Of a stretch of DNA of 64,000 nt, positions 25,980 to 34,133 are shown in pieces. The position numbers and the translations under genes are program-made. The notes below the pieces were generated by a model. The model made no database searches and was not told the DNA's origin. It saw nothing but the letters and a program-made list of their open reading frames with translations. Numbering within the stretch: the stretch's first letter is position 1; every line of letters starts with the position of its first letter. Source of the stretch: Variovorax paradoxus EPS (GTDB lineage Bacteria > Pseudomonadota > Gammaproteobacteria > Burkholderiales > Burkholderiaceae_C); the NCBI RefSeq assembly GCF_000184745.1, contig NC_014931.1:372001-436000 (forward strand). Reading direction: 5' to 3'.

Positions 25980-27056
25980 ATGAACGAGATTACCCGAGTC
26001 GGCGTGGATTTGGCAAAGCGCGTGATCCAGGTCTTTGCGGTCAATGCCGCGGGCTTGCGCGTCACCGGGCGCGCCTTGGCACGCGATAAATTCCTGGCTT
26101 GGTGCGCGCAACTGCCCGCGGGCTGCCTGGTTGCCATGGAGGCCAGCTCCAGCGCCCATTACTGGGCGCGCAAGCTGCTTGCTCTGGGGCTGGATGCCCG
26201 CATCATTGCCGCCCCGCACGTCGTGCCTTATCGCCTCCAAGGCAAGAGCGGCAAGAACGACGCCAACGATGCCGCTGCGATCTGCGAGGCGGCCTCGCGC
26301 CCGCACATGCACTTCGTGCCGATCAAGAGCGTGGAGCAGCAAAGCATGCTGTGCATTCACCGCCTGCGAGAGGGCGTCAAGGCAGACCGCACCGCCTGCA
26401 TCAACCGCATCCGGGGCCTGTTGGCGGAGTTCGGATTGGTGTTCGCCCAAAGCCCCGAGGCGCTGCGCCAGGTGCTTCCCGACGCGATGGAAGATGCCAG
26501 CAATGAACTGGGCGCTCTGGCCCGGTTGACGCTGCAGCGGGCCTATGCGCAATGGCAAGAACTCGATGCACACCTGCGATGGTGCGACGAGCGCATCGCT
26601 GCACACGGCAAGGCCAGCGATCAGGTGCGCCAGGCCGAGCAGTTGCTGGGCGTGGGACCGGTCACGGCATCCGCGGTGGTGGCCACGGTGGGCGACTTCA
26701 AGCAATTCAAGAACGGTGCGCAGTTCGGCGCCTGGCTGGGTCTGACGCCTCGACAGAACTCCAGCGGCGGCAAGAACAACCTGGGGCGCATCACCAAGCG
26801 AGGCGACGCGTACCTGCGCACGCTGCTGATCCAGGGGGCCAAGTCGATCGTGCTGACGGCGCACAGACGCGACGACCCGATCTCGCGCTGGGTGCAGGCC
26901 TTGCGCGAGCGCTCCGGGTGGCAGAAGGCCGTGGTGGCGTTGGCCAACAAGAACGCGCGCATCCTGTGGGCCGTGTTCGCACGCGGGCGGGCCTTCGATG
27001 CGCACCACGTCAGTACCAAACCACCAGGCGCCATCGCTGCGGTCATCGCGGTGTAG
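25980..27056 (+). CDS. IS110-family (IS1111 group) transposase
   Basis: 358 residues. The N-terminal RuvC-like DEDD domain has Asp10 (GVDLAK), Glu54 (AMEASS), Asp94 and Asp97 (KNDANDAAAI). The C-terminal Tnp20 domain has 'LLGVGPVTASAVVATVG' and a serine cluster at 261-262 in 'RQNSSGGKNN', the presumed nucleophile. All catalytic positions are present, so it may be active. The start is the ATG at 25980, with AAAGGAG upstream. Family knowledge: these recombinases are directed by an RNA encoded in a non-coding end of the element. Confidence 0.92.
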   Translation: MNEITRVGVDLAKRVIQVFAVNAAGLRVTGRALARDKFLAWCAQLPAGCLVAMEASSSAHYWARKLLALGLDARIIAAPHVVPYRLQGKSGKNDANDAAAICEAASRPHMHFVPIKSVEQQSMLCIHRLREGVKADRTACINRIRGLLAEFGLVFAQSPEALRQVLPDAMEDASNELGALARLTLQRAYAQWQELDAHLRWCDERIAAHGKASDQVRQAEQLLGVGPVTASAVVATVGDFKQFKNGAQFGAWLGLTPRQNSSGGKNNLGRITKRGDAYLRTLLIQGAKSIVLTAHRRDDPISRWVQALRERSGWQKAVVALANKNARILWAVFARGRAFDAHHVSTKPPGAIAAVIAV

Positions 27057-27456
27057 CGCGAGCTGTTCGAAGAGCCTTTGTTGATGTTTGTTTGTTTGCC
27101 AGACGTGAGTTCCAAGATGCAATGAACAGGTCAGACCGGCAGCGGGCAAGCTCGACTCCCCCTTGGTGATGCCAATTGAAGTGGGCATCACGAGAAATGA
27201 ATGGAGCCCCGCTGAGCGGTTCGTATCTGGGTCCGCACGGCCACACGCCCGTGCAACAAGACCGTCGGTAGATGTGCAGTCTGTTCCTCGTTTCGTTGCG
27301 ACTCGATCCTCACCGCCTTGCAGGCAATACAGCATGGCAAGAAAACAACCCTGAACCCGTGCTTGACCGCGCGAGAAGTCCCGGTACAAGGGGGAGGCCG
27401 CAGGCCGGAGGACATTCGCGGAGGGGAGTACCCGGTGGCCTGTGCGCACGCCCCGA
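27057..27456 (+). ncRNA. Candidate bridge-RNA region of the IS1111 element
   Basis: A roughly 400-base non-coding stretch lies between the transposase stop and the right inverted repeat. IS1111-group elements encode their bridge RNA on this 3' side. A clear hairpin is visible: GTGATGCC at 27166-27173 pairs perfectly with GGCATCAC at 27184-27191 around a 10-base loop. Further stem-forming GC segments follow around 27205-27270. Exact RNA ends and guide loops could not be assigned by eye. Confidence 0.4.
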
Positions 27457-27504
27457 AATCTTGGCTAAATGCACCCCTCGCCCGAAACGAAAAAAGGAAT
27501 CCGC

Positions 27505-28218
27505 ATGTCTTCTGAAGCACAAAAGAAAGTAGCCGTCGTCACCGCCGGCGGCAGCGGCATGGGCGCCGCCGCAGCCCGCAAGCTCGCGGAGGACGGCTTC
27601 CGCGTCGCCATCCTCTCGTCGTCGGGCAAGGGCGAAGCGCTGGCCCAGGAACTCGGTGGCATCGGCGTGACCGGCTCGAATCAGTCGAACGACGACATCA
27701 AGCGCCTGGTCGACAAGGTGACGGACACATGGGGCCGCGTCGACGTGCTGGTCAACAGCGCAGGCCACGGCCCCCGCGCACCGATCCTCGAGATCTCCGA
27801 CGAAGACTGGCACCGCGGCATGGACGTCTACCTGCTGAGCGCCGTGCGCCCCAGCCGCCTCGTGGCACCGCTGATGGTGAAGCAGGGCGGCGGTTCGATC
27901 ATCAACATCTCCACCTTCGCGGCCTTCGAGCCCGACCCCGTGTTCCCCACTTCCGGCGTGTTCCGCGCCGGCCTCGCGGCCTTCACCAAGCTCTTCGCCG
28001 ACCAATACGCCGCACACAACGTGCGCATGAACAACGTGCTGCCCGGCTTCATCGACAGCCTGCCCGAGAAGGAAGTGTTCCGCGAGCGCATCCCGATGGG
28101 GCGCTACGGCAAGAGCAGCGAGATCGCTGCCACCATCGGTTTTCTCGCTTCGGAAGGCGCGGGCTACATCACCGGGCAGAACCTGCGCGTGGACGGCGGC
28201 ATCACGCGCTCGGTGTGA
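27505..28218 (+). CDS. SDR-family oxidoreductase
   Basis: 237-residue short-chain dehydrogenase. The cofactor motif is 'VTAGGSGMG' near residue 12, an unusual variant of TGxxxGxG in which the first Gly-containing turn reads AGGSGMG. NSAGHG stands in for the NNAG motif. The catalytic Tyr position is not clear: where YxxxK is expected, the sequence reads 'FPTSGVFRAGLAAF', so Tyr appears replaced by Phe and Lys by Ala. This suggests either an atypical or a non-catalytic SDR. 'GQNLRVDGG' closes the fold normally. The start has AAAGGA upstream. The IS element ends about 40 bases before it. Confidence 0.8.
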   Translation: MSSEAQKKVAVVTAGGSGMGAAAARKLAEDGFRVAILSSSGKGEALAQELGGIGVTGSNQSNDDIKRLVDKVTDTWGRVDVLVNSAGHGPRAPILEISDEDWHRGMDVYLLSAVRPSRLVAPLMVKQGGGSIINISTFAAFEPDPVFPTSGVFRAGLAAFTKLFADQYAAHNVRMNNVLPGFIDSLPEKEVFRERIPMGRYGKSSEIAATIGFLASEGAGYITGQNLRVDGGITRSV

Positions 28219-28239
28219 AGGAAGGCGCGGGTCGCTCTC

Positions 28240-28360
28240 TACAATCGCGCGCCATGTGTCCGAGGATGCCCCGCTTCCCCATCCGCCGCCGGCAGTCAGG
28301 CTGCTCGCGGCCTACGCCTCCTTGACGATCGCGCAGTGACGCGTCGTGGCTTCGGCCACG
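28240..28360 (+). promoter_or_regulatory. Promoter and long 5' leader of the SulP transporter
   Basis: A perfect -10-like TACAAT (28240-28245) lies just after the SDR stop, without a convincing -35. It would give a leader of about 200 bases before the SulP start. The leader contains an ORF of 23 codons (28254-28325, beginning MCPRMPRF and containing two Cys codons) and a hairpin CGTGGC-TTCG-GCCACG at 28345-28360. No known riboswitch class was recognised. Confidence 0.4.
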
Positions 28361-28449
28361 GCGACACCCGAGGCCGCAGCGCCGGCCCCTTCCTTCTGCC
28401 CTTGTCCCGCATCGCCTCGCCGGCGCATCCGGGCTGCTTTTCTTTTTCC

Positions 28450-29907
28450 ATGTCCTCCTCCCACAGCCGCCTGCGCACCGAGTGGTGCCCGAGCATTCCG
28501 CGCGAACTGATGGCCGGCGCGGTCGCCACCTTCGCGCTCATTCCCGAAGTCATCGCTTTCTCTTTTGTCGCGGGTGTCGATCCGGCCGTCGGGCTGTTCG
28601 CATCGTTCGTGATCAGCCTCGTCATCGCCTTCACCGGCGGCCGCCCGGCCATGGTGTCGGCCGCCGCGGGTTCGGTCGCGCTCGTGGCCGCGCCGCTGGT
28701 GCATGCGCACGGGCTGCAATACCTGCTGGCCGCCGGCGTGCTCGCGGGCGCGATGCAGATCGTGTTCGGCCTGCTGCGCCTGGGCGTGCTGATGCGCTTC
28801 GTCTCCACCTCGGTGCGCACGGGCTTCGTCAACGCGCTCGCCATCCTGATCTTCGCGGCGCAGATGCCGCACTTCATCGGCGCTAATACGGCCACCTGGG
28901 CGATGGTGGGGCTCGGCCTCGCCGTCATCTACCTGCTGCCGCGCATCACACGCGCCGTGCCTTCGCCGCTGGTGTGCATCGTGGTGGTGACGCTGGTCGG
29001 CCACTGGCTCGACCTGCCGCTCAAGACCGTGGCGGACCTCGGGCACCTGCCCGATGCGCTGCCGGCGTTCGCCTTTCCCTCGGTGCCGTTCACGCTCGAC
29101 ACGCTGCGCATCATCGCGCTGCCCGCCTTCGCCATCGCGATGGTCGGCCTGCTCGAATCGATGATGACCGCGAGCGTGGTGGACGAGCTCACCGACACGC
29201 CGAGCTCCAAGAACCGCGAGTGCAGCGGCCTGGGCGTGGCGAACGTGGCAGCCAGTTTCTTCGGCGGCATCGCGGGCTGCGGAATGATCGGCCAGACGGT
29301 GAGCAATGTGCGCTACGGCGGGCGCGGCCGGCTGTCGACGCTGTTCGCGGGCGCCTTCCTGCTGATCCTCATGGTGCTGCTCAAGCCCTGGGTGTCGCAG
29401 GTGCCGGTGGCGGCGCTGGTCGCGATCATGGTGATGGTGTCGGCATCGACCTTCGACTGGGGGTCGCTGCGCACGCTGGTGCGCCACCCGCGCATGTCGA
29501 GCGCGGTGATGCTCGCCACGGTGGCGGTCACCGTCGCCACCGACAACCTGGCCGCGGGCGTGGCCGTCGGCGTGCTGCTGAGCGGCGTGTTCTTCACCTT
29601 CAAGGTGGCGCGGCTGCTGCACGTGCATGCCGAAGTGGGCGAAGAGGGCCTGCGCACTTACCGCATCACGGGGCAGGTGTTCTTCGCGTCGGCCGACATG
29701 CTGGTGGATGCCTTCGACGTGCGCGAGATCGACGGGGCGCCCGTGCACATCGACGTATCGAACGCGCATTTCTGGGACGTGACCGCCGTGGCCGCGTTGA
29801 CGAAGGTGGTCGAGCGGCTGCGCAAGCACGGCAGCGTGGTGGAAGTGACGGGGCTCAACCAGGCCAGCCGCGACCTGATCCTGCAGCTCGACGCCGCGCC
29901 CGAGTAA
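28450..29907 (+). CDS. SulP-family anion transporter with STAS domain
   Basis: 485 residues. About eleven hydrophobic segments fill residues 20-390, with SulP signatures such as 'ALIPEVIAFSFVAGVDPAVGLFAS' and a 'GLLESMMTASVVDE' region. A C-terminal STAS domain ends the protein ('VHIDVSNAHFWDVTAVAALTKVV'). SulP proteins move sulfate, bicarbonate or dicarboxylates across the inner membrane by H+ or Na+ symport or by exchange. The ion here cannot be read from sequence. The ATG at 28450 is taken because the family begins here; an in-frame GTG or other start upstream would add a Pro/Arg-rich stretch. Confidence 0.87.
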   Translation: MSSSHSRLRTEWCPSIPRELMAGAVATFALIPEVIAFSFVAGVDPAVGLFASFVISLVIAFTGGRPAMVSAAAGSVALVAAPLVHAHGLQYLLAAGVLAGAMQIVFGLLRLGVLMRFVSTSVRTGFVNALAILIFAAQMPHFIGANTATWAMVGLGLAVIYLLPRITRAVPSPLVCIVVVTLVGHWLDLPLKTVADLGHLPDALPAFAFPSVPFTLDTLRIIALPAFAIAMVGLLESMMTASVVDELTDTPSSKNRECSGLGVANVAASFFGGIAGCGMIGQTVSNVRYGGRGRLSTLFAGAFLLILMVLLKPWVSQVPVAALVAIMVMVSASTFDWGSLRTLVRHPRMSSAVMLATVAVTVATDNLAAGVAVGVLLSGVFFTFKVARLLHVHAEVGEEGLRTYRITGQVFFASADMLVDAFDVREIDGAPVHIDVSNAHFWDVTAVAALTKVVERLRKHGSVVEVTGLNQASRDLILQLDAAPE

Positions 29908-29971
29908 TGCGCGGGTGTAGTGCTTGGGTCCTAGGTAGTTTTCCCCGTGAACGGGTGCTGCCCTGGACCTA

Positions 29972-30012
29972 GCCTTTCCGGTTTCGCTGGATGTCCGGCG
30001 AAGCGGAAAGGC
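29972..30012 (+). promoter_or_regulatory. Hairpin covering the methyltransferase ribosome binding site
   Basis: GCCTTTCCG (29972-29980) pairs perfectly with CGGAAAGGC (30004-30012). An inner stem (TTTCGC with GCGAAG) extends it to about 15 pairs with one bulge and a 10-base loop. The right arm contains GGAAAGG, the evident ribosome binding site 5 bases before the ATG at 30017, so folding would block initiation. Confidence 0.6.
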
Positions 30013-30016
30013 GCCC

Positions 30017-30628
30017 ATGGAAATTCCCGCCCCGGTGTTGAAGAACATGGATCGCACCATCCAGTCCTACGAGGACTCCGCCCGTGAATACAACGCGATC
30101 GTGGCGGGTCACCGGCCGCCCGAGATCGTGGACGCGCTGCGCCGGATGATGCAGCTCGTGCCCGCTGGCGGCACGGTGCTGGAGATCGGTTCCGGATCGG
30201 GGCAGGACGCCGACTTCATCGAGTCCCTGGGCGGCGTCGTCCGGCGCACCGATGCGGCGCAGGCGTTCCTCGACCTGCAGGCCGAGCGCGGCAAGAAGGG
30301 CGAGCTGCTCAATGTCGTGACGGATGCGTTGGGCGGACCCTACGGCGCGATCCTTGCGATGGCCGTGCTGATCCATGTCGATCGTGAGCAGGTTGCGCCC
30401 GTTCTCAGCAAAGTGTTCGACGCGCTCGAGCCCGGCGGGGTCTTCCTCGCGGGCATGCGCATCGGCGAAGGCGAGACGAACGGCGACTACCAGACCGTCT
30501 ACTGGGCGAAAGACCGGTTCGCCGAAGCGCTCGAAGCGGCCGGCCTGCGCCTGCAATGGGACACGGAGTGGATCGGCCGCAAGGACGTGCGGTGGGCTGG
30601 CTTCCTCGCGTGCCGTCCGCCCGAGTGA
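30017..30628 (+). CDS. Class I SAM-dependent methyltransferase
   Basis: 203 residues. The SAM-binding motif I is 'VLEIGSGSGQDADF' near residue 55. An acidic motif II region and 'LEPGGVFLAGMRIGEGE' (motif III-like) follow. The substrate is not predictable, and nothing in the neighbourhood points to one. The start has a strong GGAAAGG site that is embedded in a hairpin, suggesting translational control. The convergent livF-type gene ends 7 bases beyond the stop. Confidence 0.8.
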   Translation: MEIPAPVLKNMDRTIQSYEDSAREYNAIVAGHRPPEIVDALRRMMQLVPAGGTVLEIGSGSGQDADFIESLGGVVRRTDAAQAFLDLQAERGKKGELLNVVTDALGGPYGAILAMAVLIHVDREQVAPVLSKVFDALEPGGVFLAGMRIGEGETNGDYQTVYWAKDRFAEALEAAGLRLQWDTEWIGRKDVRWAGFLACRPPE

Positions 30629-30635
30629 AGGCGGC

Positions 30636-31376
30636 CTACACGCCCAGGTAGCGCGTCCAGAGCGACCGGTCGGCGTCGAGCGCGGCCGAGTCGCCCCGCC
30701 ACACCACGCGTCCGCGTTCGAGGATCACATGCCGGTCGGCCAGCGGCAGCAGGCGCTGCACGTACTTGTCGACCACCAGGATCGCTTCGCCCTCGGACTT
30801 GAGCGTGGCGATGCAATGCCAAATCTCCTCGCGGATCACCGGGGCCAGGCCCTCGGTGGCTTCGTCGAGGATCAACAGGCGCGGGTGCGTCGACAGCGCA
30901 CGCGCAATCGCGAGCATCTGCTGCTCGCCGCCCGAGAGCTGGTTGCCCGCGTTGGCCTTGCGTTCCGCGAGGCGCGGAAACAGGCCGTACAGCGCCTCGA
31001 CCGTCCAGCGCGGCGCGCTGCCGGGGCGCGGCCGTGCGAAGGCGCGCAGGTGCTCGTCGACGCTGAGGTTCGGGAACACATGCCGCCCCTCGGGCACGAT
31101 GGCCACGCCGCGCCGTGCGATCGCATCGGGCCGCATCGACTTGTTCGGGCCGCCGATGGCCGCGCCGCCGAACTGCACGTCGCCGCGCATCGGCGAGAGC
31201 GTGCCGGTCAGCACCTTCAACAGCGTGCTCTTGCCCATGCCGTTGCGGCCCAGCAGCGCGAGCACTTCGCCCGCGCCGATCGTGAGGTCGATGCCGAACA
31301 GCACCTGGCTCGCGCCGTAACCGGCCTCGATGGACTTTGCCTCGAGCAAAGTCTTCGTTGTCGTCGCCGTGCTCAT
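30636..31376 (-). CDS. livF: Branched-chain amino-acid-type ABC transporter ATPase (LivF-like)
   Basis: 246 residues. Walker A is 'LLGRNGMGKST', the signature 'LSGGEQQMLAIARAL', and Walker B 'LLILDEATEGL'. The short size, the 'KSIEAGYGASQVLFGIDL' start and the 'VPEGRHVFPNLSV' segment identify the LivF group. It is the last gene of a five-gene HAAT importer operon, and its ATG overlaps the livG stop by four bases. The ligand may be an amino acid, an amide or an aromatic acid, since this family is broad. Confidence 0.92.
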   Translation of the reverse strand: MSTATTTKTLLEAKSIEAGYGASQVLFGIDLTIGAGEVLALLGRNGMGKSTLLKVLTGTLSPMRGDVQFGGAAIGGPNKSMRPDAIARRGVAIVPEGRHVFPNLSVDEHLRAFARPRPGSAPRWTVEALYGLFPRLAERKANAGNQLSGGEQQMLAIARALSTHPRLLILDEATEGLAPVIREEIWHCIATLKSEGEAILVVDKYVQRLLPLADRHVILERGRVVWRGDSAALDADRSLWTRYLGV

Positions 31377-32128
31377 GCGTGTCCTTCTGCTTCCGTACCG
31401 AGGTACACCGCTTGCACATCGGGATGCCCGCGCACTTCGTCGGCCGTACCGCTCATCAGCACGCGGCCTTGCACCAGCACCGTAAGCCGGTTGGCGAGGC
31501 GAAACACCGCGTCCATGTCGTGTTCGATCAGGAGGATGGCCATCGATTCGCGCAGCGATTCGATCAGCTCCACCATACGCGCCGATTCGTCCGGGCCCAT
31601 GCCCGCCATCGGCTCGTCGAGCAGCAGCAGCTTGGGTTCGGCCGCGAGCGCGAGCGCCACGTCGAGCGCGCGCTGCGCGCCGTGCGGCAGCGTGCCCGCG
31701 ATACGGTCGCGCTCGCCGCCGAGGCCTACGCGGTCGGCCAGCGCGATGGCGCGCTGCACCAGGTCGCGCTCGGTCGCGCGCGGCGCCATGAAGCGCAGGC
31801 TGCTGCCCGCGTGCGCCTGCGCCGCGAGCATCAGGTTGTCGTGCACGGTCTCCTTGGCGAACACGCGCGTCACCTGGAAGCAGCGCGACATGCCGGCCGC
31901 CACGCGCTGGTGGTCGCGCAGCTTGGTGATGTCGATCTCGTCGAGCAGGATGCGGCCCGCGTCGGCCTTGAGCAGGCCGGTGATCAGGTTCACCAGCGTG
32001 GTCTTGCCCGCGCCGTTGGGGCCGATCAGCGCATGCACCTCGCCGCGTTCGACGGTGAGGCTCACATGGTCGGTCGCCAGCAGGCCGCCGAAGCGCTTGA
32101 CCAATCCTTCGATTCTGAAAAGGCTCAT
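31373..32128 (-). CDS. livG: Branched-chain amino-acid-type ABC transporter ATPase (LivG-like)
   Basis: 251 residues. Walker A is 'LIGPNGAGKTT'. The LivG-specific 'GMSRCFQVTRVFAKETVHDNLMLA' and Walker B 'LLLLDEPMAGMGPDES' are present. The signature motif is altered: 'LPHGAQRALDVALAL' in place of LSxGxQ, with Leu-Pro-His-Gly, a variation seen in this group. It pairs with LivF to power the LivHM channel. The start at 32128 overlaps the livM stop by four bases. Confidence 0.9.
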   Translation of the reverse strand: MSLFRIEGLVKRFGGLLATDHVSLTVERGEVHALIGPNGAGKTTLVNLITGLLKADAGRILLDEIDITKLRDHQRVAAGMSRCFQVTRVFAKETVHDNLMLAAQAHAGSSLRFMAPRATERDLVQRAIALADRVGLGGERDRIAGTLPHGAQRALDVALALAAEPKLLLLDEPMAGMGPDESARMVELIESLRESMAILLIEHDMDAVFRLANRLTVLVQGRVLMSGTADEVRGHPDVQAVYLGTEAEGHA

Positions 32129-33087
32129 GGTGTTGCCTTGGTGAGTGGCGCCGCCTGTCGGCGGCGCGCGAGTGCGGCCAGTCCCTTGGGTGCCCACAGC
32201 GCGACGGCGATCAGGAGCAGGCCCAGGGGCATGTGCCAGTGCTCGGTGTGCTGCTTCAGGAACTCCTCGAGCAGCAGCCAGACGATGGCGCCCACGGGTC
32301 CGCCCCAGCTGCGGCCGAGGCCGCCGATCACCACCATCACCAGCAGCGTGGCCGACTGCGTCCAGTGCATCGTCGCGGGACTGACGAAGCCGTTGCCGCC
32401 TGCAAGAAGCGCACCCGCGAGCCCGGCGATGGCGCCGGCAATCGCGAACGCCACAAGCTGCAGCCGGAACACCGGGTAGCCCAGCGCGCGCATGCGCGTC
32501 TCGTTGTCGCGGATGCCCATGAGCGCATGGCCGAAGCGCGATTGCGTCGCGCGGTGCAGCCACCAGAGCGCGAGCGCCACGATGACCAGCACGACCCAGT
32601 AGAAGTTCGATTCGTTGCCCAGATCGAGGCCGGGCAAGAGCGTCGGGCGGCTCATGAGCGTGTAGCCGTCGTCACCGCCATAGCGGCGCAGCGACACCAC
32701 CACGAAGTACAGCATCTGCGCGAAGGCCAGCGTGGTCATGATGAAGTAGACGCCGCGGGTGCGCAGCGCCACCGTGCCGATCAGCGCGGCGACGAGGCCG
32801 GCCACCAGCGCGGCCAGCGGCCACATCACCCACGCCGACATCACGCCCGCATCGCTGAGTGCCACCACCGTGTACGCGCCCATGCCGATGAAGCCCGCAT
32901 GCCCGAGCGCCACCATGCCGCCGAAGCCGAGGATGAAGTTGAGGCTCGCCGCGGCCAGCGCCACGATGAGCACGCGGCGCACGAAGCCGATGTAGAAGTC
33001 GAGCCCGAACAAGGGCGCGATCAGCGGAAACGCCGCAAGCAGCAGAAAGACCAGCCCGAGGCCGATGGAGCGTGAGGAGAGCTTCAT
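32125..33087 (-). CDS. livM: Branched-chain amino-acid-type ABC transporter permease (LivM-like)
   Basis: 320 residues with about nine membrane segments. It has the LivM pattern 'GFGGMVALGHAGFIGMGAY' near residue 60 and the cytoplasmic coupling segment 'GIRDNETRMRALGY'. It forms the channel with LivH. The start overlaps the livH stop by four bases (33084-33087), the same spacing that joins livM to livG and livG to livF. Confidence 0.92.
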   Translation of the reverse strand: MKLSSRSIGLGLVFLLLAAFPLIAPLFGLDFYIGFVRRVLIVALAAASLNFILGFGGMVALGHAGFIGMGAYTVVALSDAGVMSAWVMWPLAALVAGLVAALIGTVALRTRGVYFIMTTLAFAQMLYFVVVSLRRYGGDDGYTLMSRPTLLPGLDLGNESNFYWVVLVIVALALWWLHRATQSRFGHALMGIRDNETRMRALGYPVFRLQLVAFAIAGAIAGLAGALLAGGNGFVSPATMHWTQSATLLVMVVIGGLGRSWGGPVGAIVWLLLEEFLKQHTEHWHMPLGLLLIAVALWAPKGLAALARRRQAAPLTKATP

Positions 33088-34004
33088 GTGCGCGCCGAAA
33101 AGAGTCCGGAGGGCCGGAAGATCAGGACAATCACCATCAGCGCGTACATCGCGACTTCGGCGAAGAGCGGCCCGAGATCGGCCGCGGTGGCCGGCGGCAG
33201 CGTGGCGCGCAACAGCATCGGCACGAACGCGCGGCCGATGGTGTCGACCACGCCCACCAGGAGGGCGGCCACGAAGGCGCCGCGCACTGAACCGATGCCG
33301 CCGATCACCAGCACGACGAGGGCCGGAATCAGGATGGCTTCGCCCATGCCGACCTGCACGGCAACGATCGGCCCCATCAGCGCGCCGGCCAGTGCGGCGA
33401 GTGCCGCGCCGAGCAGGAACACGCCGTTGAAGATGCGGCCCACGCGCACGCCCATCAGCTCAGCCATCGGCCGGTCGGACGCGCCCGCGCGCACACGCAT
33501 GCCGATGCGCGTGTGATTCACCAGGAGGTAGAGCGCGAGCGCCACCAGGAGCCCGCCGATGAGGATCACAAGGCGATAGGCCGGGTAGGGCAGGCCGTCC
33601 ATGAGGTTCACCGGACCCGAGAGCGCGGCAGGCGTGGGCGACATCACTGGCGAGGGGCCCCAGGCCATCTTGACGATGTCGTCGGCCACCAGGATCACGC
33701 CGAAGGTGGCGAGCACCTGCGCAAGGTGGTCGCGTGTGTAGAGGCGGCGCATCAGCAGCACTTCGAGCAGCAGCGCCACCACCACGGTGACCGCCACCGC
33801 GATCACGATGGCGGCGGTGAACGAACCGGTGCGCGTGTGCGCCTCGGCCGCCACGTACGCGCCCGACATGAACAGCGAGCCGTGCGCGAGGTTCAGCACG
33901 TCCATGATGCCGAACACCAGCGTGAGGCCCGCAGCCAGCAGGAACAGCATCAGGCCGTAGCCGAGGCCGTTGAGCAGCTGCTCGAGAACAAGAATTCCAC
34001 TCAT
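33084..34004 (-). CDS. livH: Branched-chain amino-acid-type ABC transporter permease (LivH-like)
   Basis: 306 residues with about eight membrane segments and the LivH signatures 'QLLNGLGYGLMLFLLAAGLTLVFGIMDVLNLAHG'-type N-terminus (shortened here) and 'GASDRPMAELMGV'. It is the first membrane gene after the binding protein, from which it is separated by 129 bases holding a hairpin. Confidence 0.92.
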   Translation of the reverse strand: MSGILVLEQLLNGLGYGLMLFLLAAGLTLVFGIMDVLNLAHGSLFMSGAYVAAEAHTRTGSFTAAIVIAVAVTVVVALLLEVLLMRRLYTRDHLAQVLATFGVILVADDIVKMAWGPSPVMSPTPAALSGPVNLMDGLPYPAYRLVILIGGLLVALALYLLVNHTRIGMRVRAGASDRPMAELMGVRVGRIFNGVFLLGAALAALAGALMGPIVAVQVGMGEAILIPALVVLVIGGIGSVRGAFVAALLVGVVDTIGRAFVPMLLRATLPPATAADLGPLFAEVAMYALMVIVLIFRPSGLFSART

Positions 34005-34040
34005 AGGTTGAAGAGCGTTGCCCGTGGTTTCATTCGAAAA

Positions 34041-34075
34041 ACACCGAGGAGCCGGCTTTGCCGGGCCTCAGGTGT
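34041..34075 (-). promoter_or_regulatory. Intercistronic hairpin between binding-protein and permease genes
   Basis: A stem of about 14 pairs in three blocks (ACACC/GGTGT, GAGG/CCTC, CCGGC/GCCGG) closes on a TTT loop. Hairpins here commonly let the binding protein be made in excess over the membrane parts, by partial termination or by protecting upstream mRNA. That role is family knowledge, not shown here. Confidence 0.6.
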
Positions 34076-34133
34076 TGCCCCGCTAGGGGAAGGAGAAGCG
34101 GACACGAAGTGCCGCGCAGCCTGCGGGCGAGCT

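Larger units (their letters stand above)
25922..27468 (+). mobile_element. IS110-family insertion sequence, IS1111 group (complete-looking)
   Basis: An intact DEDD transposase gene is flanked by a 9-bp inverted pair, GCCAAGATT at 25929-25937 and AATCTTGGC at 27457-27465. IS1111-group elements have short sub-terminal inverted repeats with a few bases outside them, so the ends are placed about 7 bases left and 3 bases right of these; they are approximate. The total of about 1.55 kb fits the group. A short 5' non-coding end and a long (about 400-base) 3' non-coding end are also typical. No target duplication was seen, as expected for this family. Confidence 0.75.

Noticed and set aside
28254..28325. 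The 23-codon ORF as a stand-alone gene
   Set aside because: No ribosome binding site is visible and no family is recognised. It is kept only as part of the SulP leader observation.
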